From: Acorus gramineus
Lineage: Eukaryota > Streptophyta > Magnoliopsida > Acorales > Acoraceae
Length of the DNA: 64,000 bases
Assembly (NCBI GenBank): GCA_030737835.1
Contig: CM060857.1
Location: 10,669,030-10,733,029, forward strand
Reading direction: 5' to 3'
Shown here: positions 35,111 through 46,522 of the stretch, in pieces
How positions within the stretch are numbered: the first letter of the stretch is position 1
Layout of the letters: each line of letters begins with the position of its first letter
The notes under the pieces: generated by a model
Told to the model about the DNA's origin: nothing
The model's input: only the letters and a program-made list of their open reading frames with translations
Databases searched by the model: none
Made by a program: the position numbers and the translations under genes

Positions 35111-35640
35111 GAATAAGGTACGTCTGGACTCCACCTTAAACAAGCTACACCAAGCGCTCGCGAGCTCCGAATACCTGGACTCGCTTTTTACCTAAACCAC
35201 CTAGGACGCCACTCGGGTTCAGAACGCCTTCTCTCTATTGCATTATTCCATCTTCTTCGTTCACATGAACTGAGCATCCACATCACGTGTCTCGCGTAGG
35301 CCACTTCACGATCATCGTCGCATGCCGCCTCGCATCTTACATCTTCACGCGTGCCTCCGCACGCCCACAGCCCGCACCCGCCCGCGCACCAGTGCCCGCA
35401 CCCTCGCGTGCCACACCTTGGCACCTCTCTGCATGGGATACGTCTCTGGATGGATCTTCATGGGTGTGGGCCCCCTCTTTTTTTTTTTTTTTTTTTTTTT
35501 TTGAACCCAAGGCACACAGTGCCTCCATATAAGCGTCATCAAAAAGTCCGCGGCCCGAAAGCCCGGTCCAGGCCCATTCACTGGCCGGGCTGGCCGGCCC
35601 ATTTTCAGGGCGGGCTGGACGTATGCAATTTTTCGTTGCT
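35111..35640. other. GC-rich segment with 25-base T run
   Basis: A GC-rich patch (35280-35470), a pure T run at 35478-35502 and a palindromic GGCCGGGCTGGCCGGCCC around 35582-35600. It may be the U3 of the adjacent minus-strand LTR or a separate reversed retroposon whose A-tail appears as the T run. Frames here are compositional. Confidence 0.35.
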
Positions 35641-36255
35641 TTCAAATTCTCAAAAAAAATCAACAAATCGCTTATTTCATGCTCATCGGTAATTGTGCAT
35701 AAATACACAACTCCTCTCTCTCTCTCTTTTAGCAATGCAAGATATGTGCGACTTGAAAGTCCAAAACAATAGACAACACACACTCTTCTTCAATAAAAAA
35801 AAAATTAACAAATCTGACTATTTTGTTTTGATTTAATGTCAGATCAATCATCTTTGCCACTGAAAAACATACCATGGCCAAAAAACGTAAATATCTTTTT
35901 ATTTTTATTTTTTTAATTCATTAATTAAATATGAGTAATGGAAACATTTTTTCGACGTTTATTGGATTCACGGTGATCCTGATTTGCCTTAATGGTTTTT
36001 TTTTTGTTTTGTTTTTGAATCAGTCCACAACAATCGCATTGTTTTTTTTTTTTTTTTTTTTCAAAATTCAGATATATTTTATTTCAATTCAAAAAAACCC
36101 AGCCTTGAAGCATACATTTTTTTTATGTTTTTTTTTTTATATAATCAAAACGACAGTAATTGCATTGCTTTTTATTTTATGTTCTTTTCAATCCAATCAT
36201 ATTTCTTTTCAATCCAGATATATTATAAGGGTGAATGTAATGTTAACTAGACAAA

Positions 36256-37620
36256 TAATGATGTAAAGAGTATCTTACTATTTTGAAAATAAGTGTACAT
36301 TTAAAAGAATGTAACTGGATTTGAAAAAATTTATCTAAATTTCAAGTATCACTGAATTTCAAAAGTAACTAATTTGTCTAATTATATATGTATCTGCATT
36401 AATAACATGTAACTTGATCTTGCAATGTGTATCTGAATTTAAATTATAAATTGATTTAAATGTAATTGAATTTGAAGAGGAGCAATCATTTGGTTTTGCT
36501 ATACATCTTAAAAGTTAAATGTAGTTGAATTTCCAATGGAAGTGATTTACAAAATAGAAATGTAACTGAATTTCTTTTAAATTTAAAACAATGATATAAA
36601 GAGTATTTGAATATTTTAGAAAAAAAATTTGATTAAAAGAATGTAACTGGATCTGAAACAATATATATGAATTTCAAGTATCACTTAATTTTAAATGTAA
36701 CCGAGTTTTCAAATTATATATGTATCTACATTTCATGGAATGTAACTTTATATGGCACTATGTATATCTGAATTTAAATTATAAACTAAATTTCAGTGTA
36801 ACTGAACTTGAAGGGGGAGCAGTCGTTTGGTTTTCTTGTATGTTTTAAAAGTTAAAACATTGAAAGGTATTTGGATTTTAGTAAAAAACTAATCAAGTTA
36901 AACAACCGAAAACACATTTTCAAATGTAAAATAGCTAGTGTAACTAGGCTGTATAATAAAGTTAACATATTAGTAATTAATCAATGAGTAAAAACAGATA
37001 GAATAACACCATTATAACATTGAAAACATTAGTTGATATGGATTTCATAGAATAATGCATCTGAATTTTAATTATGACTGAATTTTTAATGCAATTAAGT
37101 TTTCAAAATGTATCTGGATATGGATTTCATTGAATGTAACTGGATATAGAACGATGTATCTAAATTTAATTATATCTGAATTTTCAATGCAACTGAGTTT
37201 TCAAAATTTAAACATGCAGCTGAAACTTATATAGCTAACATAACAAATTAATCATTCACTTAAACCAAAACAATATGAAACATGGCTCACTTCTGGGAGG
37301 TAAAACAACAATCTTAAATTATCGTATAGTTAAAATTCAAATGTATCTTGATTTTTCAAGAAATGTATCTTAATTTTCAGAAAATGTAATTAGATTACTA
37401 GGGAAAAGACATAAAAAAAAATGAAAAAAGGATGAACTACCACATAAATGGAGCAAAAAATATAACTTATAATTATATAATTAACATAACAACATATTCA
37501 TTCATTAAATAACATTACATAAAATTATAAAAACATGTACAAAAAATGTACCCCATAACATAATGCAACTGGTTTGTCAGATACATTTCAAATGTATGTA
37601 TCTGAATTTCAAAAAAATTG
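36256..37620. repeat. Field of degenerate TGTAACTGAATTT motifs with ~333-bp tandem units
   Basis: The motif 'TGTA(A/T)CTGAATTT' and variants (ATGTAACTGGATTTG, TGTATCTGAATTT) recur every few tens of bases. Two long units starting AATGATRTAAAGAGTAT at about 36257 and 36590 align over about 280 bp (roughly 75%), and weaker units follow to about 37620. There is no protein coding. Repeated short motifs of this kind are typical of transposon subterminal regions, but no terminus is identified on the left. Confidence 0.55.
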
Positions 37621-37810
37621 TGCAGGTGGATGTAGGAGGAGGTGGAGATAGGAGAAGGGCTCAAAAGGTAACCTAACCACCTCTCATATGATAGAGGGCG
37701 GTGAGAGGAATCTAGGGGTGCTGATGCTGGTCGCCAAAGATGAGTAGGCCGGCCGGAATGATTTTTGGGGATAGCTTAAGAGGGTATTATCGGTAATAGC
37801 ACCTATGCCA

Positions 37811-37860
37811 CCTCATGGGGCTTACATGGGGCCTATATAATGGGGCTTGTGAATCATTAT
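37811..37860 (+). repeat. Terminal-like repeat, direct copy of 39000-39050
   Basis: GCCACCTCATGGGGCTTA followed by ATGGGGCCTAT and TGTGAATCATT is repeated almost exactly at 39000-39050 in the same orientation. It is probably the right end of the element occupying part of 36.2-37.8 kb. Confidence 0.6.
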
Positions 37861-37871
37861 TGATTTAAAAA

Positions 37872-39050
37872 TATGAGTCCTCCTACACAGGCTCCACTAT
37901 TTAAGCTCAATTGACAGGCTCAATGAGGTGTCACTCCCTCAGTGGTTGCTTCTTTGAATTTAAAAAAAGTTTAAAAATGTAAAATACAATATTATCCCTC
38001 ATTCAAATCCCACATTTTCCTCATTCATTAAACCCATTCCCACTTTTTTCGAAAAAACAAATCAACCTATTCCATTTTGGAATTCCATTTTTTCAAAACT
38101 AATTCAAAATTAAAAAAAAAAACACTAAAAACAAGACCGAAATTACAATTTTCTCCGGATTTCTAAAAAAAACTGAAAAAAACATTTATTCAAAAACACT
38201 GAAAAAGATGGAATTTTTATTTGCGACTCTCGTTCAATCAGAAAATGATGGCGATAAGGAATAATCAACGTTTTTTTTTAAAAAAAAACATTGCTATTAA
38301 TTTGATGATTATTTAATTATAATCATCAGACAAAGTATTTGTGATGGATGTCGATGAATGCTGAAATAAAACAAAAATCACGGTATAAAACAAGTGTTCA
38401 GAATAAAAGTCAGTTACATTTATAAAATGAACTTTATTTCAACAATAAATTGCATTAAAAGTGAGTTACATTTATAAATGTAACTAATTTTTGGTATATG
38501 TAACAATTAAAAGTCAGTTACATTCCACAAATGTAATTGACCCACTTTTAGATATAATGTATTACCATGTTACTAACTTTTGAAAAATAATGTATAAAAG
38601 TCTAAAATTGAAATGTAACTTATTGAAATATTTTGAAATATAATGTATATAAGACACTTGAATCGGCAAACATTGAAATGGATACCAAAATGTTCAATTG
38701 TTTTCTTTGATCAGATAAATGGTTGAGAAAATCTTCTAGAAATCAAATCTGATTTGAAAAGTCGATCAAATATCGAAACCGACCTGTTTCAAAGAGTTCT
38801 CCGAAGAATTTCAAACATTTCATCATGAAAATTGAAGAGAAAATTCAATTACCAATAGATGATTCAAAAAATATAATCCAAAAATGAAAAACAAATTACA
38901 AATAAATGCAATGCAATCACAAAAATATATAACCGTCCTATTAATATGGTGGAAGTTACTCAAATTGAATTAAATAGTATTATGATTAATATCATCAGTG
39001 CCACCTCATGGGGCTTATATGGGGCCTATGAAATGGGGCCTGTGAATCAT
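37872..39050. mobile_element. Terminal-inverted-repeat element, ~1.2 kb, unclassified
   Basis: The left end CACAGGCTCCACTATTTAAG.. CTCAATGAGGTGTCACT pairs with the reverse complement of the right end CACAGGCCCCATTTCATAGG.. CCCCATGAGGTGGCACT over about 50 bp. The interior contains further TGTAACTNNNTTT/AGTTACAT motifs (38400-38620), linking it to the field at 36.2-37.6 kb. No transposase is present. Target duplication is unclear. Confidence 0.5.
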
Positions 39051-40662
39051 TTTCCTAAAAATATATACTTCAATGAATAAGTGTACTCATTTATAAAATG
39101 TATAAAAATTTCTAATAATGTTTGTTTATATACCTCTTTACCGTGATTGCATGTGGCTAATGACGTAGCTGAAACTATAAGATGGATTGAATGTAACAAT
39201 GGTTTTTTTTTTTTTTTAGCTTGATCCATCGCCCCTCGGTATTGATCCATCTTACCTTATAGGGAGTATTAAAAGGGTTAGAAATAAAAACAAAAGCCCA
39301 CATGAGAAGGGATTTTCATTCCAACAAAGCAGATAGAGCAACTGCATTATAAAATCTGGGAGGAATGAATGGTTGCTACGTGCAGTCATTACATGCAATT
39401 ATGTGTGCCTTCCCGTTTCACCATTGAGGTTTATGTTTCGTTAAATATAATATTTTATCTTGGATATACAGCTCTTCGCACTATACATTTATTTTTATAT
39501 GAAAATACATGGTTTTGATAGATTTAAGTCTTGTTTGGATATGAGTTTAGGTAGATTCTGCATTTAAAAAGTTAAAAATTTTACGTTTACAATTAAGAAT
39601 GAAAAAGAATTTCAAAATGAGAACCTGTATTTCACATATGCATCATGCACAACGGAAGGTCGGAAGCGCAGTGGGCAGGGGGACGACAAGTGATGGGGAG
39701 TTGACCGTGATGAATTGGTGATTGCGGAGATGGATGATGAGAGAGAGATTGGTCAAGCCGTTTGTTATAAATTAATTTAATTAAGATATGGTTTTAAGGG
39801 ATATTTAGGGATTTTCTTGAAAAATCTAGGCTGGGCTACTAATAGATACGCCCCTCATGAGAAAATTCAGAGTACAACATAATGCCTCATATTGAAAGCT
39901 CTAATAATCAAGAGTACAACATAATTCAGTCTTTGGGCTCTCTCTCTCTCCTGTTTTCAAAAAGGGTTGTGATAGGAAGAACGCATTTCATTTGTAAATT
40001 CAGTTGCTTTTTTACTTATAATTATATGATACAATTGTTTGTGAAAAAAAAAAAACAGTTATATGAAGGTTGATCCATTTTAGATGAATGAATTTTTTTT
40101 TAATGAACAGCTGGTTTTGTTAATTGAATTGTAAGAGTAGGCAGAACCAATATTGAATCATGATTTGGTGAATTTTGATTTTTCATAATGTAAAGATTGT
40201 ATATTTTTTTTATACAGTGTGATTTTAAGTAATGTAAAGATTTTGGATTGTTTATAAAGTGTGATTTTCAATAATCTAAAAATCATGGTTTTAATCTAAA
40301 TATTGTAATCATTTATCTATTTATTTTTTATCAAAGATCACATTTCATTATAAAAGTGTAATATTTTTCTCTATAACTATCACGGTTTATTGTAAAGAGT
40401 TAATGACATCTGAGTCCTTGTAAACATAAATAATCTTATATAAATCCTTGCAAACTTGCCGTCGGACATATATATCCGATCCGTTAATAAAAAACTTAAA
40501 TAAAAAAATTTGAGGCACCAATGTGTATCAATCATTTTGTTTTAGCACAACTAAATATCAAGGCTAAACATCTTACTAGAACTGGTTAATCACTTGTAAT
40601 TTCATCATTTACATATATTAATTATCTCAATTAGGCCAACTTCAATGTCATCATTTTTAAAA
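39051..40662. other. AT-rich intergenic DNA, nothing recognised
   Basis: Short frames only; T/A homopolymer runs. No bounded element or gene can be supported. Confidence 0.6.
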
Positions 40663-41098
40663 GGGAAAAATCCATATAACCCCCTATAATCTTTCTGATA
40701 TCCATATAACCCCCTGTAAACACACCATAAATGCAAATAATCCTCCGTGGTTAAATTGTTTTTAACAGAATTTAAATATTTCAGACATATTGCGTTATCT
40801 AAACCATGGTTAACAAATATGTATTCTTTTAACCCCCAAAAAACGGTCAATACTTAAAAAAAACCTCATATTTCTAATTTTACACTCTTTTATGAGTTTT
40901 TTTGGAAGTATTGACTGTTTTCAGATGGTTAAAATGATGCATATTTATTAACCATGGTTTAGATAACGCAATATGTCCGAAATATTTCAATTCTGTTAAA
41001 AAAAAAATTTAACCGCGGGGGTTATTTACATTTATGGTGTGTTTACAGGGGGTTATATGGATATATTGAGATTACAGGGGGTTATATGGATTTGTTCC
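40663..41098. mobile_element. Palindromic element, copy P2 (436 bp)
   Basis: Nearly the whole element is one inverted repeat. The left arm reads GGGAAAAATCCATATAACCC, then a second ATCCATATAACCCCCTGTAA, GTTATCTAAACCATGGTTAA; the right arm is the reverse complement in the same order. A spacer of roughly 50-60 bp lies between the arms. Arms are near-identical to those of P5 and P6. There is no coding capacity and no clear target duplication. Confidence 0.82.
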
Positions 41099-41184
41099 AA
41101 ATAAATATCTTTCTTATTTTTCATTTATTTTAGTTGTCTTGGTGAGCCCGACAAGATCCCACATTGCATAAATTCAATTAATCA

Positions 41185-41647
41185 TGAAAAATACCATAAC
41201 AAATATAATAAATCTATATAACCCTTTGACTTTTCTTGAGTTCAAATAACTCCAAAAAAAACACATGTAAATCTAAATAACTCTCCGAATTAAATTTTCA
41301 TTGACAGATGATGAATATTTTGTTTGGTTAACCCTAGTTAAAAGCACAATATACTCCAAACCCCCTACAATGTGTTAAAAATGTGAAAAATCATCTATAA
41401 ATAATGATTTTACTTGTTCAGATAGAGTTTTATGGAGGGTTTTCCACATTTTTAACACATCGTAGGAGTTTTTAGTATACTATATTTTTCAGTCAAAGTT
41501 CTACAATGAATATTCACATAATATTCATCATCTGTCAAAGGAAATTTAACTCAATGGGCTATTTGAAAAAAATAAAAAATCAAGGGATTAAATTGATTTC
41601 AAACAGTTTGGGGGGGGGGGGGTGGTTGTTGTAATTGAATTTTTCCC
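41185..41647. mobile_element. Palindromic element, copy P3 (divergent)
   Basis: Arms of about 200 bp share GACAGATGATGAATATT and ACAATGTGTTAAAAATGTG in inverse orientation. The ends are TGAAAAATACC / TTTTTCCC, and the left arm keeps TCTATATAACCC. The design is as in P2 but the interior sequence differs. A 13-base G run lies in the right arm. Confidence 0.65.
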
Positions 41648-41912
41648 AATAAAAAAAAAAAAATTGGTATTAAGAGTTGGTCCATTCTCCACAGTCCACG
41701 GCTGAGTCATAAAACACAACAATATATTTCCCGTGAATAACAAGGAAATGAGACACAAGGAAGGTGTATATAATAAAATAAATAAATGAATACATTATGA
41801 TTATGTGATTGGAAAAAAAAAGGCAATGACAAATCTCATAAAAAAAATACAGCTGTGAAATGTTGATTTTGTGAACGAAGCCTTAATTAATGGGGACGTA
41901 TATAAAATAAAA

Positions 41913-42745
41913 GGGTTACATGCATATTACCCCCTTACCCCCTGAAAGTTAGCATATATCTATAAAATCCCATCATTTATGTAAATATCCATATAACCCC
42001 CTGAATATTGACATGGTTAAACATTTAACCCCCTTGGTTAACTTTCCATTAAATAAAAGGAATATTCCAAAATATTCTGTCGGCTGTAAATTCATATATT
42101 CATATAACCTCCTGATTTGTTTGATAAATTCAAAAAAACCCAAATATATGACAAAAATGCCCTTTTGTTATCAGAAGCTAATTCATATATTTATATAACC
42201 CTCTGATTTCTTCAAAAAAATTCAAAAGGATCCACTTTCTGATTTCACATATTCATATAACCCCCTATTTTGTACAAAAAATACAAAATGGCCCACTTTT
42301 CTTTCTTCTTCGCCAATTTTCTTACTGTTGTCATTGTTGTGTATATAAGCCTCATTCGATCTTTTTCTTCCCTCTGATTTCTTCAATTCTTCTTCTTCTT
42401 CTTGCCATGGTTGTGACGACGAGAGAGAGTAGAAGGATAAGACAGACGGTGGCGACGACAGCGGCAATGGTGATGAGAGGCTCGATGGGGACGTTCACGA
42501 CGGCGGCTAATGGTTTTTTTTTATTTAGAAGAGATTCACTTATATTAAAATGGAGGAGGGGTATATCAGTCTTGTTATTATATTAGGTTAACTTAACCAC
42601 TGAAGTTGCTTGACAAGATAATGGTAGGGGGGTATGCGTATTAATCGATGCAAATGAAGGGGTTATATGGATATTCACAAAAATGAGGGGGGTTTTATGG
42701 ATATACGCTAACGCTAACTTTCCAGGGGTTACATGTATTTAACCC
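41913..42745. mobile_element. Palindrome-ended element P4, MULE-like, 9-bp target duplication
   Basis: Ends GGGTTACATGCATATTACCC and (reverse complement of right) GGGTTAAATACATGTAACCC. The inverted repeats of about 90 bp share GAAAGTTAGC and ATATCCATATAACCCC. The flanks AAAATAAAA (41904-41912) and AAGATAAAA (42746-42754) form a 9-bp duplication with one difference, which points to the Mutator superfamily. It lies 83 bp upstream of the G-box of the phytocyanin promoter. Confidence 0.75.
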
Positions 42746-42827
42746 AAGATAAAAACATAAAAGGAAGTCAAAAGATTGAGTCCCCCACATAGGGATGCAT
42801 TCACATCGCGACTCGGTTTCCAAAGGA

Positions 42828-42877
42828 CACGTGGCCGTTCCCCATACGCCGATCAACCTATATATCGCACTATATAA
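42828..42877 (+). promoter_or_regulatory. Phytocyanin promoter: G-box and TATA box
   Basis: GACACGTGGC (G-box/ABRE core CACGTG at 42828-42833) is followed by TATATAA at 42871-42877, about 120 bp before the ATG at 42996. The leader is rich in CTCTCT. Confidence 0.6.
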
Positions 42878-42995
42878 GTGCAGGACACACAAATTTAATT
42901 AACAGCTTCTCTCTCTCTTCTCTCTTTCTTTGGTGTTTGAGATCTTGAGAGTTGTAGAAGCAGTTCTTTAAAGAGAAAGATAGAGACAGATTGAG

Positions 42996-44070
42996 ATGGC
43001 AAAGGCACTGATTTGGTCTGTTGTTGTGGTGGTGTTGATGGCCTTCGCCGCCTCAGTGTCGGCGACCTACACAACGATGTCGGTGGGAGTACCAGATGGA
43101 CGACCCCGTTGGACTCGAAGACCTACACAAACTGGGTTGCCGGTCAGAGTTTTAGGGTTGGAGATTCTCTCCGTGAGTGTCTCATCTTTATATCTCTGTA
43201 TATATAACATAACATTGTTTTGTACGATGATGAATTGTATTTGTTTTCAAATATCTTATTCTATTCTAATATCTTTCTTTATATTTGATTTCAAAATAAT
43301 TTTTCATATAATTTTAGATCACGCTGCTATGTTATTTGACCCTTGTTTTCCTTAATTTTTTTTCTTGAATTATTTTTCTTTCTCTAATGTCTTTCTTGAA
43401 TGTGTGGTTGTGTCAAATTTTTAAAATAAAGATAAAGATTTGTATATGATGATGTTACACATAGTCTCATTTATAACCTTAAGTTCATATACATGCGCAT
43501 ATATATTCATCAAATTAAATATGTTAATTTTCCATTCTTAGGTCTATAAAATTTATTAAATTATATATTTTAATTTTATAAAAACATATTTTTATTTTTA
43601 AATGAAATATATTTAAAAAAAAAAAATTAAAACCCATGAGAAACTGCACCTCACATTTTCTAAATTTTAAATCTAATAATGCAGGCTTCACATTCCCAAC
43701 GGGATCTCACAACGTGATGGAGGTGTCGAAGTAACTACGACTCCTAACCACCACCGCCCCCATCGGCGGCACCAAGACCACCGGTCCGGCGACCCTGAGC
43801 CTCTCCACCGCCGGCATGCACTACTACATATGTGGATTCCCCCAACGCTGCTCCGCCGGACAGAAGCTCTCCATCAATGTCCTCTCCTCAACCTCCTCTA
43901 CTGTTCAGTCACCGCCGCCATCTACGACGGCGGTGGCCGGGGGACCCACCTCCGCTCCTCCTCCTTCCACCGGCGGCGGACCGAACTCGGCGTCGTCTCC
44001 TCTTCATGGGTTTGGAGTGGTGGCTCTCTCATCGGTTGCATTGGCTGTTGTGGGTCATCTCTTGTTCTAG
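42996..44070 (+). pseudogene. GPI-anchored phytocyanin, damaged in both exons
   Basis: Exon 1 is 42996-43172 and exon 2 43685-44070, with a GT/AG phase-1 intron. A 23-residue signal peptide (MAKALIWSVV..VSA) is followed by TYT, after which the reading frame must shift near 43073 to continue GGSTRWTTPLDSKTYTNW and FRVGDSL. In exon 2, FPTGSHNVMEVSK is followed at once by TAA (43732-43734). The frame resumes as TTAPIGGTKTTGPATLSLST and HYYICGFPQRCSAGQKL. The mid-domain Cys expected after 'SKADYDSC' is lost and the usual second ligand His (GHC) is Arg. The tail has a Ser/Pro-rich arabinogalactan-like region and a hydrophobic GPI signal. Intact relatives are plasma-membrane blue-copper or nodulin-like proteins. 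Sequencing error could mimic some damage. Confidence 0.82.
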
Positions 44071-44260
44071 GGGGGCATATGTGATGTGTGGTTTTGTCAC
44101 TAATTAATAGTTGTTAAGAGAGTGACTTTGATGTGAGTGTCTTTAGATTACTGCGTTACACAGAGTGGGTTTATTTTAATTTTAATTTGTGGCTGGTTTA
44201 TTGGTTTTTTTTATATAAGTCTTTGACAATGATATAGAAATCATTCTTCTTTATTTTGGA

Positions 44261-44267
44261 TAATAAA
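44261..44267 (+). terminator. Candidate poly(A) signal of the phytocyanin locus
   Basis: AATAAAG about 190 bp behind the last TAG, in a T-rich context. Position fits a plant poly(A) signal. Confidence 0.4.
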
Positions 44268-44735
44268 GTTTAATTTGATTTATTGTACCTTTCTTTGTAT
44301 CTTCTCTCTGTTTGTCCATGTGTTCACATGTCTAAGGCATGTAGCCTAGCAACAATTTAAATGTCAATCTGTTCTGAATGGTAGAGTTTACTTTGACTTT
44401 GTAGCAAGAATTCAATTGATTTATTTTCAAAAGCTCCGTTTGGATGTGTGGTTCAACCTTTCATATTATGGGATTTCATCCATATTTGAAAAACTTGGGA
44501 GAGTTTGAAATGCTAGAAAATTTGCATAAAACATTTGAAACTGGCTTGGGGACGCAAAAGCGAAACATGCCTGGATCCACTTTTGATTTTTCCATTGCCA
44601 AATCCATCCTGATATAGATTCAAACAGAGCTTTAAGTATCTTGATATAGATTCAAACAGAGCTTTAAGTATCTGTTTGAATAGCGACATAATATATATTA
44701 AAAAATACATTATTTGTCCAATATATATAATTATA

Positions 44736-45121
44736 AGAAAAAATCCATATAATCCCCTGTAATCTATTTGATATCCATATAATATAACCCTATGTAAACA
44801 CACCATAAATACAAATAACCCCCGCGGTTAATTTTTTTTTAACAGAATTGAAATATTTCGGACATATTGCGTTATTTAAACCATGGTTAACAAATGTGTA
44901 TCTTTTTAACCATTTGAAAACAGTCAATACTTTCAAAAGAATACATATTTGTTAACCATGGTTTAGATAACGCAATATGTCCGAAATATTTCAATTCTGT
45001 TAAAAACAATTTAACCACGGGGGGTTATTTGTATTTATAGTGTGTTTACAGGGAGTTATATGGATATATTGAGATTACAGGGGGTTATATGGATATCAGA
45101 AAGATTATAGGGGGTTATATA
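44736..45121. mobile_element. Palindromic element, copy P5 (386 bp)
   Basis: Arms match P2 and P6 (AACCATGGTTAACAAAT, GACATATTGCGTTAT, ATCCATATAAYCCCC) in inverted arrangement. The right end AGATTTTTCCC mirrors GGGAAAAATC. It has a shorter spacer than P2 and no coding. Confidence 0.8.
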
Positions 45122-45621
45122 GATTTTTCCCTGTATAAAATAATATACTGTATTTACATTAGTATGTATATATGTTTCATGGACATAAGATGGTGTTACT
45201 TGGTATTTCACATTAAAAAAAAAACCATTTCTTTTACAATAAACTCAAATCTTATTGAAATGCTAATTTATATTAAACTAATACAATGGCGGAGCTAGGA
45301 CTTTAAAGAATTAATGATTTTTTGTAACCATCACCAGCCTAAATCTCTTGTAATGAAAATTTTTATAATGTATTTGATAAAATTATCAAGCAAAATTTTA
45401 TATAAACCAAACACATTTTTATTCAAACTGCATGTAAAATTATGTGTCTTTATTAAATATCTAATCAAATGATATAGATGTATACAAAAAATCAAACTTA
45501 TAACAAAAACATCATTAAAGGAGTTGTTGCATAAAATCTTTTATATAATTAACCTACATTTAATCATATATTTTTATTTTAAAATTACATATCTCATGAA
45601 ATACCCAACGTGTCTGTAGCC

Positions 45622-45951
45622 CTGTTTGGGTAAAAAAAATAGATGTGGAATAAGGTGGGATTTTAGCGAATGATACAAAAAAACCTAGTTCATTTGCAAG
45701 GTATAAGTTGGTATAGCTACGCTAGAATAGGTGGGAATAAACTAATATGGATAATCTAATTCCCTATTAGAATTATGTTATTTTACCCATTCAATTCCAT
45801 TGGAATAAGAGGGCCTCATAAGTGAGATCACTTGTTATCATGACTTATAAAGCAGGTGACCCACATTGAAATCATTTTTTTCAATTCTTATAAATCTTTA
45901 GTCACATCTTATCACATTTAATCCACAATTTATCCATGATTAACCAAACAA
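45622..45951. mobile_element. MITE-like element with TGTTTGG ends
   Basis: The left end TGTTTGGGTAAAAA and reverse-complemented right end TGTTTGGTTAATCATGGATA are followed by related ATGTGGAAT / TTGTGGATT phrases. It is 330 bp and AT-rich, with no frame. The target duplication is not clear, so superfamily is left open. Confidence 0.35.
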
Positions 45952-46031
45952 CTAAACAATGTTTCTAACATTTTTCAATTAGAATATTTGAAAATATAAC
46001 AAAAAATGTCTTGTCCTGTTATTATAATTAT

Positions 46032-46522
46032 GGGAAAATCCATATAACCCCCTATAATCTTTCTGATATCCATATAACCCCATGTAATCTCAATATATCC
46101 ATTTAACCCACTGTAAACACACCATAAATGCAAATAACCCCCCGTGGTTAAATTTTTTTTAACAGAATTAAAATATTTCAGACATATTGCGTTATCTAAA
46201 CCATGGTTAACAAATATGTATTCTTTTAACCCCCGAAAAACGGCCAATACTTAAAAAAAACCCTCATATTTCTAATTTTACACTCTTTTATGAGTTTTTT
46301 TGGAAGTATTGACTGCTTTCAGATGGTTAAAATGATGCATATTTATTAACCATGGTTTAGATAACACAATATGTCCGAAATATTTCAATTCTGTTAAAAA
46401 AATTAACCGCGAGGGTTATTTGCATTTATGGTTTATTTACAGGGGGTTATATGGATATATTGAGATAACAGAGGGTTATATGGATATCAGGTAGATAACA
46501 GGGGGTTATATGGATATTTCCC
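46032..46522. mobile_element. Palindromic element, copy P6 (491 bp)
   Basis: Ends GGGAAAATCCATATAACCCC and the reverse complement. The terminal block ATCCATATAACCCC is repeated three times in each arm, against twice in P2. The arm interior is near-identical to P2. No coding capacity. Confidence 0.82.

Noticed and set aside
40605..40850. 81- to 97-codon frames in the palindromic elements (also 44513-44806 and 45975-46247)
   Set aside because: They repeat because the elements repeat; they read across inverted-repeat arms and encode no domain.
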